This document shows positions 44,119-53,003 of a stretch of 64,000 nucleotides of DNA, one piece after another. Every line of letters starts with the position of its first letter. The stretch's first letter is position 1. Under the pieces are notes generated by a model, which saw nothing but the letters and a program-made list of their open reading frames with translations, was not told the origin of the DNA and did not search any database. This DNA is from Desulfuromonas sp. KJ2020 (lineage in GTDB: Bacteria > Desulfobacterota > Desulfuromonadia > Desulfuromonadales > SZUA-540): the NCBI RefSeq assembly GCF_024197615.1, contig NZ_JAKUKE010000001.1:1069369-1133368 (forward strand), in the 5' to 3' direction. Position numbers and translations under genes: made by a program.

Positions 44119-45945
44119 TCAGCCGTTCAGGCCCTTGCGGATCTGATAGAGGTCCTCCATGTCCAGATTGTTCAGGTCGAAGTATTCCCGCTCCAATTCT
44201 TCCACATAGAAGCGGTCCAAGCCGCTGTTGTCGAGAAAATCCTCCCGCAGGGCCGCATCCCGGGTAGAGATGATGCCTGGCAGCAGGTTGTGCAGGTAGA
44301 TAGCTTCTTTCTTGATGTTGACCACGACGTCCTGAAAAAGATCCCCCGGGATATCGTCCGTGATCAGTCCCTTGGCCTGCAGATCTTCGGCGATCTCGCC
44401 GCGCAGCGTTTCCTGCTCGGCCCGGGTGTTGTAGCGCGAGTAGAAGTTGCGGATGCGCTCCTTGACATGCGCCAGCAGGATGCCGTAAAGCCGCTCCTGG
44501 TCGGCGATGTCGGTCAGGCGTTGCTGCAGGGCTTTCACCGTCAGGCGCCCTTCCTCGATGGACGCCAGCCCTTCCTGCAGGCAGAGAATCTTTTTGCGCC
44601 CGAACTGCCCGAGATATTTGTTCTCCAGAATGCCCTTGAAGAAAAGCTCGGCGAACAGAGTCGAGTCCAACTCGGCGAAGGCCTTTTTGTCCCCCAGCAG
44701 GCTGCGGATGGCCGCTTCAGACAGGGTGACGTTCTCCATGAAGGAGAGTTCGTTGATGTTCGCCGAAGCGTTGTCGTAGCGGTCGAAGTAGGTGACGATA
44801 TAGGAAAAGCTTTCGAGCAATGAGGTGTCCGCCCCGTCGCGGGTCTTTTCGTCGCAGGTCTTGCCCGTTTCCAGCAGAATCTGCTCGAAAGTGTGGTCGC
44901 GGTTTTCGCTGGCCTTTCTTTTGGCGTGCAGCAGGTTGATCATGTCCAGGGTGTCGATACTGGCGTCGATCTGCTGTTCCTGGAAAAAGATGCCCTCGAG
45001 AATCTGGCGGGTGGCGGAGATGTAGTCCTGTTCGTTGAGATCAACCAGCTTGTCGTGCTTGAGCATGCCGTCGAGGGTGTAGAAAAGGGCCTCGGGGATC
45101 TTGTTGCGGACCGACAGGGTTTTCAGCCGGGTCAGACGGGCATTCTCCAGGGTGCTGATGGTCCCCTTGCGATTGCAGTCGATGAGGATGTTGCGGTATT
45201 CGTCGACAATGCGCCGGTTGCCGGGGCTCTTGTACATGACGTCGATGCGGATGCGCTCCTGCTGGTAGCGGTCGATGCCCAGTTCGGCTGCCATCGCTTG
45301 CAGACGGTTGAATTCGGCATCGGGGATGGCACGATAGCGCTCATAGAGCGCCCGGAAGGCGTCATGGTAGATGCGGTGTTTCTTGTGAATCAGTTTGAGG
45401 AGGTAGAGGGTGCTGCGATGGCCGAGCAGGCCGAAAATTTCGTCGACGAGAAAGGCGTCATCCCCGGTGCCGACATGGTCGCTGCGTTTGAGCAGCTTGC
45501 CGAGCAGGCGCACGATGCCTTCCTGTTGCTCGCGCAGAGAACCGGAAACAGAGCCGCTGAGAAAAAAGAAATAATTGAGAACGGCATTGCCTTCAAAAAA
45601 GACGCGTTCGTAGCTCTGACTGCCTTCGGTGTGGCTGGTGAACTGGAGCAAACCATTCGCTTCGTTGGTGGCGCCGTAAAGGACCAGACGGTTGCGGATG
45701 TCGCCTTTGACCAGGTCGGCCATGGGCTGGTCGACGCCGAACATGTATTCGCAGAAAGAACCGCCGTTGCCCCGATGGGTGATGCGGGTGTCATCCAGTA
45801 CAATCTCGTTCCCCGGCGAGAAAATGCGTAGAGCATCCGAGGTGTTCTCAAAGAAATAGGAGCGATAGGCCTGCCGGGAGGCGACCGTGGCAAAATATTC
45901 GATGCTGTCGTTGATGTGCCCGTGCAGCCGGATTTCCTGATGCAT
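44119..45945 (-). CDS. Uncharacterised 609-aa protein of a deltaproteobacterial family
   Basis: I cannot assign a function. The N-terminus (EIRLHGHINDSIEYFATVAS) and a central barrel-less, strongly helical region (about 160-600, rich in Arg, Glu and Leu) suggest a large cytoplasmic scaffold or regulator without membrane segments. It resembles an uncharacterised family I recall from Geobacter-like genomes (possibly TIGR04442, unverified). I chose the ATG at 45945; a TTG at 45987 or GTG at 45972 would add 14 or 9 residues, and no option has a strong ribosome site. It lies between a PhnP-like hydrolase and EF-G on the same strand. Confidence 0.8.
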   Translation of the reverse strand: MHQEIRLHGHINDSIEYFATVASRQAYRSYFFENTSDALRIFSPGNEIVLDDTRITHRGNGGSFCEYMFGVDQPMADLVKGDIRNRLVLYGATNEANGLLQFTSHTEGSQSYERVFFEGNAVLNYFFFLSGSVSGSLREQQEGIVRLLGKLLKRSDHVGTGDDAFLVDEIFGLLGHRSTLYLLKLIHKKHRIYHDAFRALYERYRAIPDAEFNRLQAMAAELGIDRYQQERIRIDVMYKSPGNRRIVDEYRNILIDCNRKGTISTLENARLTRLKTLSVRNKIPEALFYTLDGMLKHDKLVDLNEQDYISATRQILEGIFFQEQQIDASIDTLDMINLLHAKRKASENRDHTFEQILLETGKTCDEKTRDGADTSLLESFSYIVTYFDRYDNASANINELSFMENVTLSEAAIRSLLGDKKAFAELDSTLFAELFFKGILENKYLGQFGRKKILCLQEGLASIEEGRLTVKALQQRLTDIADQERLYGILLAHVKERIRNFYSRYNTRAEQETLRGEIAEDLQAKGLITDDIPGDLFQDVVVNIKKEAIYLHNLLPGIISTRDAALREDFLDNSGLDRFYVEELEREYFDLNNLDMEDLYQIRKGLNG

Positions 45946-46011
45946 ACCTGCCCCGATCCGAAAAGAATTCACATCATTAAAGCGCAATCAACGGGACGAT
46001 GCAAGCCTGCT

Positions 46012-46794
46012 TCAGGGTAAAACGAGGTTGAGGCGCAGGCCGTCATAGGCGAATTCGGTTCCCGCCGGCAGTTGGACGCTGTCGCGGACGTGTTCGACAT
46101 CGTGACTCAGGTGGGTGAGGAAGGTTCGCCTGGCGCCGAGATGTGCAGCAGCTTCAAGCGCCTGGGGAATATTGAAATGCGTGCCATGGGGACGAAAGCG
46201 AAGGGCGTCGATGACAAGGACTTCAATATCGGCCAGCAGTTCTTCCGTGGCCGCCGGTATGGCGTGGCAGTCGGTGAGGTAGGCCAGCGGGCCGAGGCGA
46301 TAGCCCAGCGACTCACCTGAACCGTGGTGCAGCGGCAGTGGAGTGACGAGCTGGCCAAAGAGTTCAAAGGGGCCGTGTATTTCGCGGGGCAGCAACCGGG
46401 GCCGGTAGCCGGGCTCCGGATTGTCGTCAAAGATATAGCTGAAGGAGCGGTGCAGTCTTCCCAGGCAGGAAGGCGAACCATAGATGGGGATGGGTTCGCC
46501 GGACAGACTGTTAAAGGGACGCAGGTCGTCGATGCCGTTGACATGGTCAGCGTGCGTGTGGGTGAAGAGGACCGCATCGATCCGGCCGAGCCCTTCGCGC
46601 AGAACCTGCTGACGCAGGTCGGTGGCGGTGTCGATGAGGACATTCTTGTTGCCGTAGGAAAGCAGGGCGCTGCAGCGGGTACGCCTGTTGCGGGGGTCGT
46701 GGGACTGGCACACCTCACACCGACAGCCGGGAACGGGAACGCCGGAACTGGTTCCCGACCCGAGAATGGTGAAGGTGAGGTTGACCTGGCTCAT
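46012..46794 (-). CDS. PhnP-like metallo-beta-lactamase phosphodiesterase
   Basis: The 260-aa protein begins [20 protein letters not shown], the PhnP/YcbX-type start with zinc-binding cysteines. It continues with [16 protein letters not shown] (HxHxDH), LTDCHAIP and [11 protein letters not shown]. PhnP cleaves cyclic phosphoribosyl phosphates; relatives act on other cyclic phosphodiesters. No phn operon is present, so the substrate is open. Its ATG overlaps the MCP stop (ATGA), which couples it to a chemoreceptor gene. Confidence 0.87.
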   Translation of the reverse strand: MSQVNLTFTILGSGTSSGVPVPGCRCEVCQSHDPRNRRTRCSALLSYGNKNVLIDTATDLRQQVLREGLGRIDAVLFTHTHADHVNGIDDLRPFNSLSGEPIPIYGSPSCLGRLHRSFSYIFDDNPEPGYRPRLLPREIHGPFELFGQLVTPLPLHHGSGESLGYRLGPLAYLTDCHAIPAATEELLADIEVLVIDALRFRPHGTHFNIPQALEAAAHLGARRTFLTHLSHDVEHVRDSVQLPAGTEFAYDGLRLNLVLP

Positions 46795-49208
46795 GCCTTG
46801 AACTCACCCGTTTCGCTCTTAAGGTAGGCCATCTGCTCGGAGAGGGTTTCGACGACGGCATCCATTTCAGCCGTGCGGTCGGCGTTCTTTTCGGCAATGC
46901 GTCGGATATCGGCCACGGCTTCCACCACCTGCCGGCTGCGGCTGGTCTGCTCCCGCGTGGCCGCATCGATACGTTCGATCATGTCGCGGATGGTCTCCAT
47001 GCCCGTGTTGATCTGCCGACTGCCCTTGGCCTGCTCCGAGGTGGCGTATTTGCCCTGCAGGGCGATTTCCTTCATGGCTTCGGAGGCCTTGACCAGCTGT
47101 TTGCTGCCGGTGGATTGCTGGTCGACGGCGGTGGCGATCTGGTGCAGCATGGACGAAATCTGATTGATCGAGTTGGTGATCTGATGGCTCCCTTTGGACT
47201 GCTCCTGGGTGGCCCGCACAATACCCCTGACCTGCTCCATGGCCTTGGAGGTACTGAGGCGGATTTTTTCCAGCGCTTCGCCGGTGGTACGGGAACGGCT
47301 CACTTCTTCGTGAACGCGCCGGCTGCCGGCCTGGATGGCTTGCACGGCCTCGGCTGTCCCCTGCTGCAGGCTGCTGATAATGCCGGCGATCTCCCGGGTG
47401 GAGACGGCGGTACGGTCGGCGAGTTCGCGGATCTCGTCCGCGACCACGGCAAAGCCTTTGCCATGCTCTCCAGCCTGGGCGGCGATGATGGCCGCGTTGA
47501 GGGCCAGCAGGCTGGTCTGGTCGGCAATCTCGTCGATGACCGTGAGAATGCGGCCGATAGCCTTGGACTGGCTTCCCAACTCTTCGATGGCTTCCCCGGC
47601 CCGGTCGACGGTCTGCCGTATGGCACCGATGCCATCGATGGTCGCGTCGACGGCTTCCTTGCCCCGCTGGGCGTCGAGGGTAGCCTCTTCGGCGAAGCGG
47701 CTGGTCTGCTCGGCGTTTTCGTCAATCTCCTTGATGGAGGCATCCAGCTGGGTGATGGACGATGCCGTTACTTCGGTGGAAGAAGACAGCATGTCGAGAC
47801 TTTCGTTGATCTGCTGGTTGGAGACGGACATCTCATGGATGGACGAGGAGACCTCTTCCACGGTGGCAAAGAGGGTTTCCATCTGCGTGGCAATCTGCTC
47901 GATGGTCGCGCTCAGCTCCAGGGTAGCGGAAGAGCTGCCTTCGACGCCGTCCACCAGGCTGCCGGTACTTTCGGCGATGCCGGCGATGGAATCGTCGAAA
48001 GACTGGATGGCCCGGTGTGATTCGTCCAGGGCCTGTGCCTGGTTAGTGGCATCTTCGCGGACTTGCCGGCTGGACTGCTGGATCTTGAGCGTAGCGTCGG
48101 CCAGGCCGTTGGCCACCTCGCGGGTGCGGCGAACCATTTGGGCCAGCCGATCGACGAAATGGTTGAAGGATGTCGCCAGTTCGCCGACTTCGTCCTGACT
48201 GGTCACTTTCAGGTGGCGGGTGAGATCCCCTTCGCCTTCGGAAATCTCGCGCAGGCTCTTCACCAGGCGTCGCAAGGGACGGACGATATTGTTGGAAAGG
48301 CTTCTGCCGATGAGGGCGGCCAACAGGGCCGCTATGGCCAGAATGGAGAACAGAATGAAGTTGGTGCGAGACTTGGCCTCGAACATGGAAGAGCTGTCCA
48401 GCGCCATGATGACGCCCCGCTTGGCGCCGCCGAAGGTGTTGATGAAAAGGGCATGGGGGGTGCCGTCGATGGTGCGGTACCTGACCCTTTTAGGGATCAC
48501 CTCCTGCTCGTCGAAGCGCTGCAGCTCCATTTCCGTCGGGGCAAAAATACGGGGATCGATCTCCTTGAGCCCGGTCAGGGTGGCGGAAAAAACGCCCCCT
48601 TCATCGAAAAAGGCCACTTCGGCGTCACTCAGGGAACTGATTTTGCGGGCGTAGTGGTCATCGAGAAAAACGACCCCGACCAGATGGCCGAGGGGCGCTC
48701 CCGCCAGCTGCACCGGGCCGGCTGCCACAATGGCCAGACGGTCGTCAAAGAGCTGAATGCCCGCCAGAGTCTCCCCTTCGAAGCTCCCCTTGATGACGGG
48801 GTGATCCTTGCGGTCGGCTGGCGCCTGGTCGACTTCGTTCCCCTGACGCAGGAGCAGCTGCCCCTCGGCGTCGAGCACTTCAACCAGGTCGAAGTCGAAC
48901 CGCTCCAGGGACCCTTCCAGGGCAGTGACGAGCTGCTCCGTATTGCCGGAAAAACCGGCCGAATAGACGGCATTGACCATCAACGGGTTTTGCGCCAGCA
49001 GCCGGATGTAATTGGCTTTTTCTGCCTGGGAATAGGTCGTGCTGCGTTCCACGAAGCCAGAGACCACCTTGGCGCGGGATTGCATGTTCCTCTCAAGTTG
49101 CTGATTGTTGAGGCGGGCCGTAAAGGCCAGCGCCACCGCGACGGGAACAATGGCAAAAGCCAGCAGCGCCAGCAGAATTTTCCAGCGGAGATTCAGCGAA
49201 GAGAACAT
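46791..49208 (-). CDS. Methyl-accepting chemotaxis protein
   Basis: The 805-aa receptor has a membrane segment (about 8-30), a periplasmic Cache-like sensor (about 32-280), a second span (about 285-305), a HAMP domain (to about 360) and a long coiled-coil signalling domain with the hairpin tip [21 protein letters not shown] near 600. The conserved tip means CheA/CheW contact is likely. The start is ATG at 49208 (MFSSLNLRW), not 49235. No CheA or CheW lies in the window. Confidence 0.94.
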   Translation of the reverse strand: MFSSLNLRWKILLALLAFAIVPVAVALAFTARLNNQQLERNMQSRAKVVSGFVERSTTYSQAEKANYIRLLAQNPLMVNAVYSAGFSGNTEQLVTALEGSLERFDFDLVEVLDAEGQLLLRQGNEVDQAPADRKDHPVIKGSFEGETLAGIQLFDDRLAIVAAGPVQLAGAPLGHLVGVVFLDDHYARKISSLSDAEVAFFDEGGVFSATLTGLKEIDPRIFAPTEMELQRFDEQEVIPKRVRYRTIDGTPHALFINTFGGAKRGVIMALDSSSMFEAKSRTNFILFSILAIAALLAALIGRSLSNNIVRPLRRLVKSLREISEGEGDLTRHLKVTSQDEVGELATSFNHFVDRLAQMVRRTREVANGLADATLKIQQSSRQVREDATNQAQALDESHRAIQSFDDSIAGIAESTGSLVDGVEGSSSATLELSATIEQIATQMETLFATVEEVSSSIHEMSVSNQQINESLDMLSSSTEVTASSITQLDASIKEIDENAEQTSRFAEEATLDAQRGKEAVDATIDGIGAIRQTVDRAGEAIEELGSQSKAIGRILTVIDEIADQTSLLALNAAIIAAQAGEHGKGFAVVADEIRELADRTAVSTREIAGIISSLQQGTAEAVQAIQAGSRRVHEEVSRSRTTGEALEKIRLSTSKAMEQVRGIVRATQEQSKGSHQITNSINQISSMLHQIATAVDQQSTGSKQLVKASEAMKEIALQGKYATSEQAKGSRQINTGMETIRDMIERIDAATREQTSRSRQVVEAVADIRRIAEKNADRTAEMDAVVETLSEQMAYLKSETGEFKA

Positions 49209-49418
49209 AGAGGCACCCCGGGCGAGGATTGGCAAGGCGGAAAAAACGACACCGGCAGTCGGTCAGACTGCCGGGTCATCTGAGGGTAGAAATTTAGCAC
49301 TTTCGGGCTTGGCTGGCAACAATTAATCCAGCTAAGCTGTTGATTTGGCGCTGTAGTTGCGACCTGCAGGAGGTCGGGGCGACGACGGCCGAGTACCCCT
49401 TCCGATTTGTTGCATCGT

Positions 49419-50282
49419 TCAATTGGTGATAAGGACCTGCAGGACGACGGCATCGCCGCTGGGCAGAGCCATGGGGAAGCGCAGGCCGTAAGGTTCGGTC
49501 GGCGGCTCCTGCAGCTGACTGCCGGTCAGGATTTCGGGCGGATGGATATCCAGTGGCTGGCCCAACTGGGCCGCCTTGGCAGCGATATTGCCACAGACGA
49601 TGTTGATGAATTCCATCACCGAATCGAGCAGAACCTCTGCGGGTTCGTTGTCGATCTCTTCTTCTTTGAGAATGGCCCGGGCCAGAATTTTCTGGACCTC
49701 TGTCGATACCGATAGGATATAGCGGCCGCTGGCGGCGCCGGAAAAGGCCATGGAAGCGACCACGTCGGCCTGGGGTATCTCGGTGTTTTCCAGACAGGCA
49801 TCGGGACGCAGGGGGATATTGCCGACCCGCGAAAGCATCTTCAAGGAGAGGTCTGCCATGACCTCCAGCAGGGAGCGATGAGGCAGTGCGGCCGGGATGT
49901 CGACCGCATCGGCGGCGTAGGGCGCCTGATCTGCTTTGAAGGCCTCCAGATAGCCTTCCAGGTCTGTTTCTTTGAGGCCGCCGACACGGACCAGCGCCTC
50001 GCCCAGGTACAGATGGCCATTTTTCTGGCGGGTCAGGATCTGCTGCATCTGCTCGGGCGAAATCAGACCGAGTTTGAGCGCCATGTCGCCGAAACGCAGA
50101 TCCTCCGCACGCTGGGCGTCATGAATCTTTTCCACCTGGGTTTCCGTGAGAAAACCCATGACCATGGCGATTTCACCGAATTTCAGATTGGTGGCTTCCT
50201 GCAGCTCGATGGCTTTAAGCAGGTTTTCGCGTGTAATGGCCCCTTTTTCCATGAGGAACTGGCCGAAAAATTTTACCGCCAT
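49419..50282 (-). CDS. MshEN-like repeats fused to a CheX-type CheY phosphatase domain
   Basis: Residues 1-115 of this 287-aa protein contain four related units (GAITRENLLKA, LKFGEIAMVMGFLTETQV, LRFGDMALKLGLISPEQM, LYLGEALVRVGGLKETDL), like the halves of MshEN domains that can bind c-di-GMP. Residues about 130-287 are CheX-like. They hold the phosphatase motif ExxN in DSVMEFINIVCGN (Glu224, Asn227), which in CheX, CheC and FliY removes phosphate from CheY-P. Its neighbour 51 nt upstream is a CheY protein. c-di-GMP-controlled dephosphorylation is an inference. Confidence 0.8.
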   Translation of the reverse strand: MAVKFFGQFLMEKGAITRENLLKAIELQEATNLKFGEIAMVMGFLTETQVEKIHDAQRAEDLRFGDMALKLGLISPEQMQQILTRQKNGHLYLGEALVRVGGLKETDLEGYLEAFKADQAPYAADAVDIPAALPHRSLLEVMADLSLKMLSRVGNIPLRPDACLENTEIPQADVVASMAFSGAASGRYILSVSTEVQKILARAILKEEEIDNEPAEVLLDSVMEFINIVCGNIAAKAAQLGQPLDIHPPEILTGSQLQEPPTEPYGLRFPMALPSGDAVVLQVLITN

Positions 50283-50333
50283 TGTGAACTCCTTGGCTTG
50301 AGATGGCTATGTGGTGATGATCGACGTAGAGGA

Positions 50334-50693
50334 TCAGAGGGCTTGCAGCACGCGCAGGACGCTCTCTTCGTCGAAAGGCTTGGATATGACCTCGCGTGCC
50401 CCCAGTTTAAGGGCCTCCTGGTATTTGTCGCCCACGCCACCCAGGGAGGTGACCATGACGACCTTATAGCCGCGGTTCATGGCCACCAGGGTTCGCAAAG
50501 CGGTGAGCCCATCCATGACGGGCATGTTCATATCCATGCAGATGATCTCGGGATTTTCGGTTTGACTCATGCGGATGGCTTCAGCACCGTTTTTGGCATG
50601 GCCGACCACCTGGAACGCACCCGAGCCGGTGATTATCTTTTCCAGCTGGCGGGCAACGGAAATGCTGTCATCCACAATCAAGACACGTTTCAT
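50334..50693 (-). CDS. Single-domain CheY-like response regulator
   Basis: The 119-aa receiver domain has the acidic pair Asp8-Asp9, phospho-acceptor Asp54 (CMDMNMPVMDG), the Thr/Ser in VMVTSLG near 81 and Lys in ISKPFDEE near 103. It has no output domain, so it signals by binding a partner. AGGAGG-like GGAGGTATTTCTA precedes the ATG. It is followed by the MshEN-CheX gene, its likely phosphatase. Confidence 0.93.
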   Translation of the reverse strand: MKRVLIVDDSISVARQLEKIITGSGAFQVVGHAKNGAEAIRMSQTENPEIICMDMNMPVMDGLTALRTLVAMNRGYKVVMVTSLGGVGDKYQEALKLGAREVISKPFDEESVLRVLQAL

Positions 50694-50951
50694 TAGAAAT
50701 ACCTCCGTTGGCAGAGTATAGAAGAGGGATTGAAGAATAGTGGCAGAACCCTGAAAGCGCTAGATGCACAAATCGTGTAAATTTCCACCTTGAAAAACAT
50801 AAAAAGAGATTAAGTAAAGAAGCAGTTGAAATCAAGCCCATTAAGCGGAAGGGCAGGTTTTCGTGTGAAAGATCGCGAAGGGAGCGTTGCCATGCGGGTG
50901 TGTCATGTTAAAAGTATAAGATACGTTCCTGTTTAATGGAGTGGCCCGCTA

Positions 50952-51206
50952 ATGAATGAACATCTCCGTCGGGTACTTCTGGTCTACGGTCTGGCACTGC
51001 TGCTGGTACTCATTTATGTGCCCTGGTGCGGACCGTCACCTGTCGACGGTGAGGGAAAAGTCTGGCTGCAGTACCGTTTTCTGTGGGATCCTCCCCAGAG
51101 ATCTGGCTGGCCGCTGAGGCTGGACGTCGGGCGAATGTTTCTGGAGTTTGTTTCCCTGACCGCCGTTATGGCCATCGGTGTGGTCTGGTTATGGGGGGAT
51201 GAATAA
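50952..51206 (+). CDS. 84-aa membrane protein, two predicted spans
   Basis: The small protein has hydrophobic segments at about 8-25 (VLLVYGLALLLVLIYVP) and 62-82 (FLEFVSLTAVMAIGVVWLW), separated by a polar loop. I do not recognise it. It is a single gene between a 258-nt gap with nothing assignable and a terminator. GGAG lies about 11 nt before the ATG. Confidence 0.65.
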   Translation: MNEHLRRVLLVYGLALLLVLIYVPWCGPSPVDGEGKVWLQYRFLWDPPQRSGWPLRLDVGRMFLEFVSLTAVMAIGVVWLWGDE

Positions 51207-51210
51207 AAAA

Positions 51211-51233
51211 AGGCAGGTCGATTCGACCTGCCT
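51211..51233. terminator. Bidirectional terminator
   Basis: AGGCAGGTC / GACCTGCCT forms a 9-bp stem with a 5-nt loop, flanked by A7 on one side and TTT on the other. It serves the 84-aa gene (+) and the selenoprotein genes (-). Confidence 0.85.
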
Positions 51234-51256
51234 TTCCATATGGGCCGCGCCAAAAA

Positions 51257-51547
51257 TCAACAGCAGCCGCTGCCGTTTTCGGGGAGTATGGTGAATCCTT
51301 CTCCCATGGCGTTTTTGACGTAGTCAACGGTGTGGCGCCGAGAAAGACTGCTGACTGATTCATCCATCAACACGTCGAGACCGTTGATCTTGCTGACTTC
51401 TTCATTGTCTTTAAGCTCATCCAGAGCCAGGCCCAGGCTGGGCCCGCCTCAGCCAAAGCCTTGAATGACGACCCGCAGCATCTTGCCGGGGTTCTCCTGG
51501 AGCACCTTCTCCAGAACTTCCTTAGCCGAATCGGTGATGTTAATCAT
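51257..51547 (-). CDS. HesB/IscA-like selenoprotein, copy 1 (in-frame TGA = Sec33)
   Basis: Reading through one TGA (51449-51451) gives a 96-aa protein. GFG-Sec-GGPSLGLALDELKDNEEV corresponds to the A-type Fe-S carrier core, where Cys normally stands at the Sec position. The C-terminus ends in GSGCC, which replaces the CGC of IscA. The ATG at 51547 has AAGGAG 7 nt upstream. The protein continues with full family similarity after the TGA, and the paralogue 93 nt upstream has TGA at the same place, so this is recoding, not decay. HesB-like selenoproteins are a described class in Geobacter-type bacteria. The role may be Fe-S or redox chemistry. The Sec machinery (selA, selB, selC, selD) must lie elsewhere. 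Confidence 0.85.
51424..51444 (-). other. Candidate bacterial SECIS stem of selenoprotein copy 1
   Basis: Starting 5 nt after the TGA, the message can fold with AGCC pairing GGCT around TGGGCCT, or GGCCCA pairing TGGGCC. This puts a GGG loop about 15-17 nt after the UGA, at the short end of the range for SelB-bound bacterial SECIS elements. Folding was done by eye. Confidence 0.45.
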
Positions 51548-51640
51548 CTCTTGCTCCTTGATGTTGGGGTTGCTACCGCCCCATGACTAATATGTCGCTC
51601 CTCTAATGTCAAATATGAATTATTTAATATTGGCCAGCTA

Positions 51641-51931
51641 TCAGGCGCAGGGCTCTGTTCCGTAAAGTGCTCTGACCACGAAACCCTTGCCGGTGCGGTT
51701 GTTGATATAGTCGATGACCTGGGTCTCGGCAAAAGGTCTGGCCTCTTCATCCATCAACACATCCAGTCCGCCAACCTGGCTGACTTCTTCATTGTCTTTA
51801 AGCTCGTCCAGAGCCAAACCCAGGCGGGCTCCGCCTCAGCCAAAACCTTCGAAGGTCACGCGAAGATACTTGCCCGGATTGTTGTGCAGAATATCCACCA
51901 GCTGGGTTTGCGCCTTCTCGGTAATGGTCAT
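51641..51931 (-). CDS. HesB/IscA-like selenoprotein, copy 2 (in-frame TGA = Sec32)
   Basis: Read-through of TGA at 51836-51838 yields 96 aa with GFG-Sec-GGARLGLALDELKDNEEV, the same core as copy 1, and a C-terminus ending YGTEPCA with one cysteine. The ATG at 51931 has GGAGGT 6 nt upstream and a strong promoter further up. It is the first gene of the pair. The two proteins share roughly half their residues over the full length. Only one C-terminal Cys remains, so this copy may differ in ligand or redox behaviour. Without recoding the frame would end after 31 residues. Confidence 0.85.
51811..51831 (-). other. Candidate bacterial SECIS stem of selenoprotein copy 2
   Basis: Beginning 5 nt after the TGA, GAGCC pairs with GGCTC around an 11-nt loop that contains GGG at 15-17 nt. 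The GGG has the same position as in copy 1 although flanking codons differ (TCC or TCG-type changes). Folding by eye only. Confidence 0.45.
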
Positions 51932-51973
51932 GGATAACCTCCGCGAAGAGTTGTAAAGAAATATATATGGAAA

Positions 51974-52001
51974 AATATATAAAGAAAAAGGTGTTTGTCA
52001 A
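51974..52001 (-). promoter_or_regulatory. Strong promoter of the selenoprotein pair, with an AT-rich operator-like repeat
   Basis: On the minus strand a perfect TTGACA (51996-52001) is 16 nt from TATATT (51974-51979), in a very AT-rich stretch unlike the GC-rich surroundings. ATATATAT and AAATATAT (51961-51980) form an imperfect inverted repeat over and just past the -10, which could be a repressor site. Confidence 0.6.
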
Positions 52002-52108
52002 GAAAAAATATCGATAAAGCGGGAAGTTAGCTCGAAATATCCAGACGAATGAGCAAAGGGCTGCCGATAGAATTTCTCTGTGATTCAGCGGATGGCCGGA
52101 AGGTCAGG

Positions 52109-52921
52109 TCAGGAGGTCTGTTCCACTCGCAGTCCGGCTTCGATCTCCCGAGGGCCGGTGGTGTAGAGCGCATCGACGAAGGCGGTAAAGAAGCTGCCCG
52201 GTCCGCTGGTCGTGCGGGCGGCCAGGTCGCCGCAGAGACCGTAAAAAGCCGTGGCGGCGGCACTGGCCAGGAGCCGGTCGTCCTCTTCCACGGCACAGAA
52301 GGCGGCGGTGACCGCCGACAGACCACAGCCCAGGCCGGTGACCCGGGTCATGATAGGCTGGCCGTTGCTGACGCGAAAGGTGCGTTCGCCGTCGGTGATC
52401 AAATCCTTTTCGCCAGAGATGGAGAGGAGGCAGCCGGTTTGTCGGGCCAGGGTGCGGGCGGCTTCGGCCACTTCCGGTGAGAGGGCGAGGGAGGAATCGA
52501 CCCCTTTGGTGCGCACCTCGGCGTCGGCGAGGGCAAAGATCTCGGAGGCGTTGCCGCGCAGGACGCTGACGGTGGCGTGATTGAGAATCCTTTTGACCGT
52601 ATCGCTGCGCAGGGTGGTGGCGCCGGCGCCCACCGGGTCGAGGATGATCGGCAGGTGATGACGGTTGGCGGTTTCGGCGGCCAGCAGCATGGACTCGACC
52701 CAGGCATCATCCAGAGTGCCGATGTTGAGCACCAGGGCGCCGGCCAGGGCGGTCATCTCCTTGATCTCCTGGGGGCAATGGGCCATGACGGGCGAGGCCC
52801 CGAGAGCCAGCAGGATATTCGCCGACGAATTCATCACCACGAAGTTGGTGATGTTGTGAATAAGGGGGGCGTTTTTTTTCACCCGGTCGAGCCGGTCGAT
52901 GGTGTATGCTTTCAGGTCCAT
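52109..52921 (-). CDS. thiM: Hydroxyethylthiazole kinase
   Basis: The 270-aa ribokinase-fold enzyme phosphorylates 4-methyl-5-(hydroxyethyl)thiazole for thiamine salvage. It has PLIHNITNFVVMNSSANILLALGASPVMAH near 19-48, ILDPVGAGATTLR near 112 and the catalytic region TRVTGLGCGLSAVTAA near 200 with its GLGC loop. The ATG at 52921 fits the family better than 52951. No other thi genes or TPP riboswitch signature were seen. It diverges from recQ. Confidence 0.94.
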   Translation of the reverse strand: MDLKAYTIDRLDRVKKNAPLIHNITNFVVMNSSANILLALGASPVMAHCPQEIKEMTALAGALVLNIGTLDDAWVESMLLAAETANRHHLPIILDPVGAGATTLRSDTVKRILNHATVSVLRGNASEIFALADAEVRTKGVDSSLALSPEVAEAARTLARQTGCLLSISGEKDLITDGERTFRVSNGQPIMTRVTGLGCGLSAVTAAFCAVEEDDRLLASAAATAFYGLCGDLAARTTSGPGSFFTAFVDALYTTGPREIEAGLRVEQTS

Positions 52922-53003
52922 GGTCTCGGGACTCCCTGCTGTTGTTCCCAATCGTAATGACGTGCCGACAGAAATTTACCATAAAACCACCGGAAAGATG
53001 AGG

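Noticed and set aside
51257-51931. Reading the two HesB-like genes as pseudogenes or sequencing errors
   Set aside because: TGA sits at the equivalent codon in both copies, replaces a functional Cys, and the protein stays conserved after it. Two independent errors at the same place are unlikely.
52922-53003. TPP riboswitch before thiM
   Set aside because: The gap to recQ is too short for the full aptamer, and the conserved CUGAGA-type core was not found.
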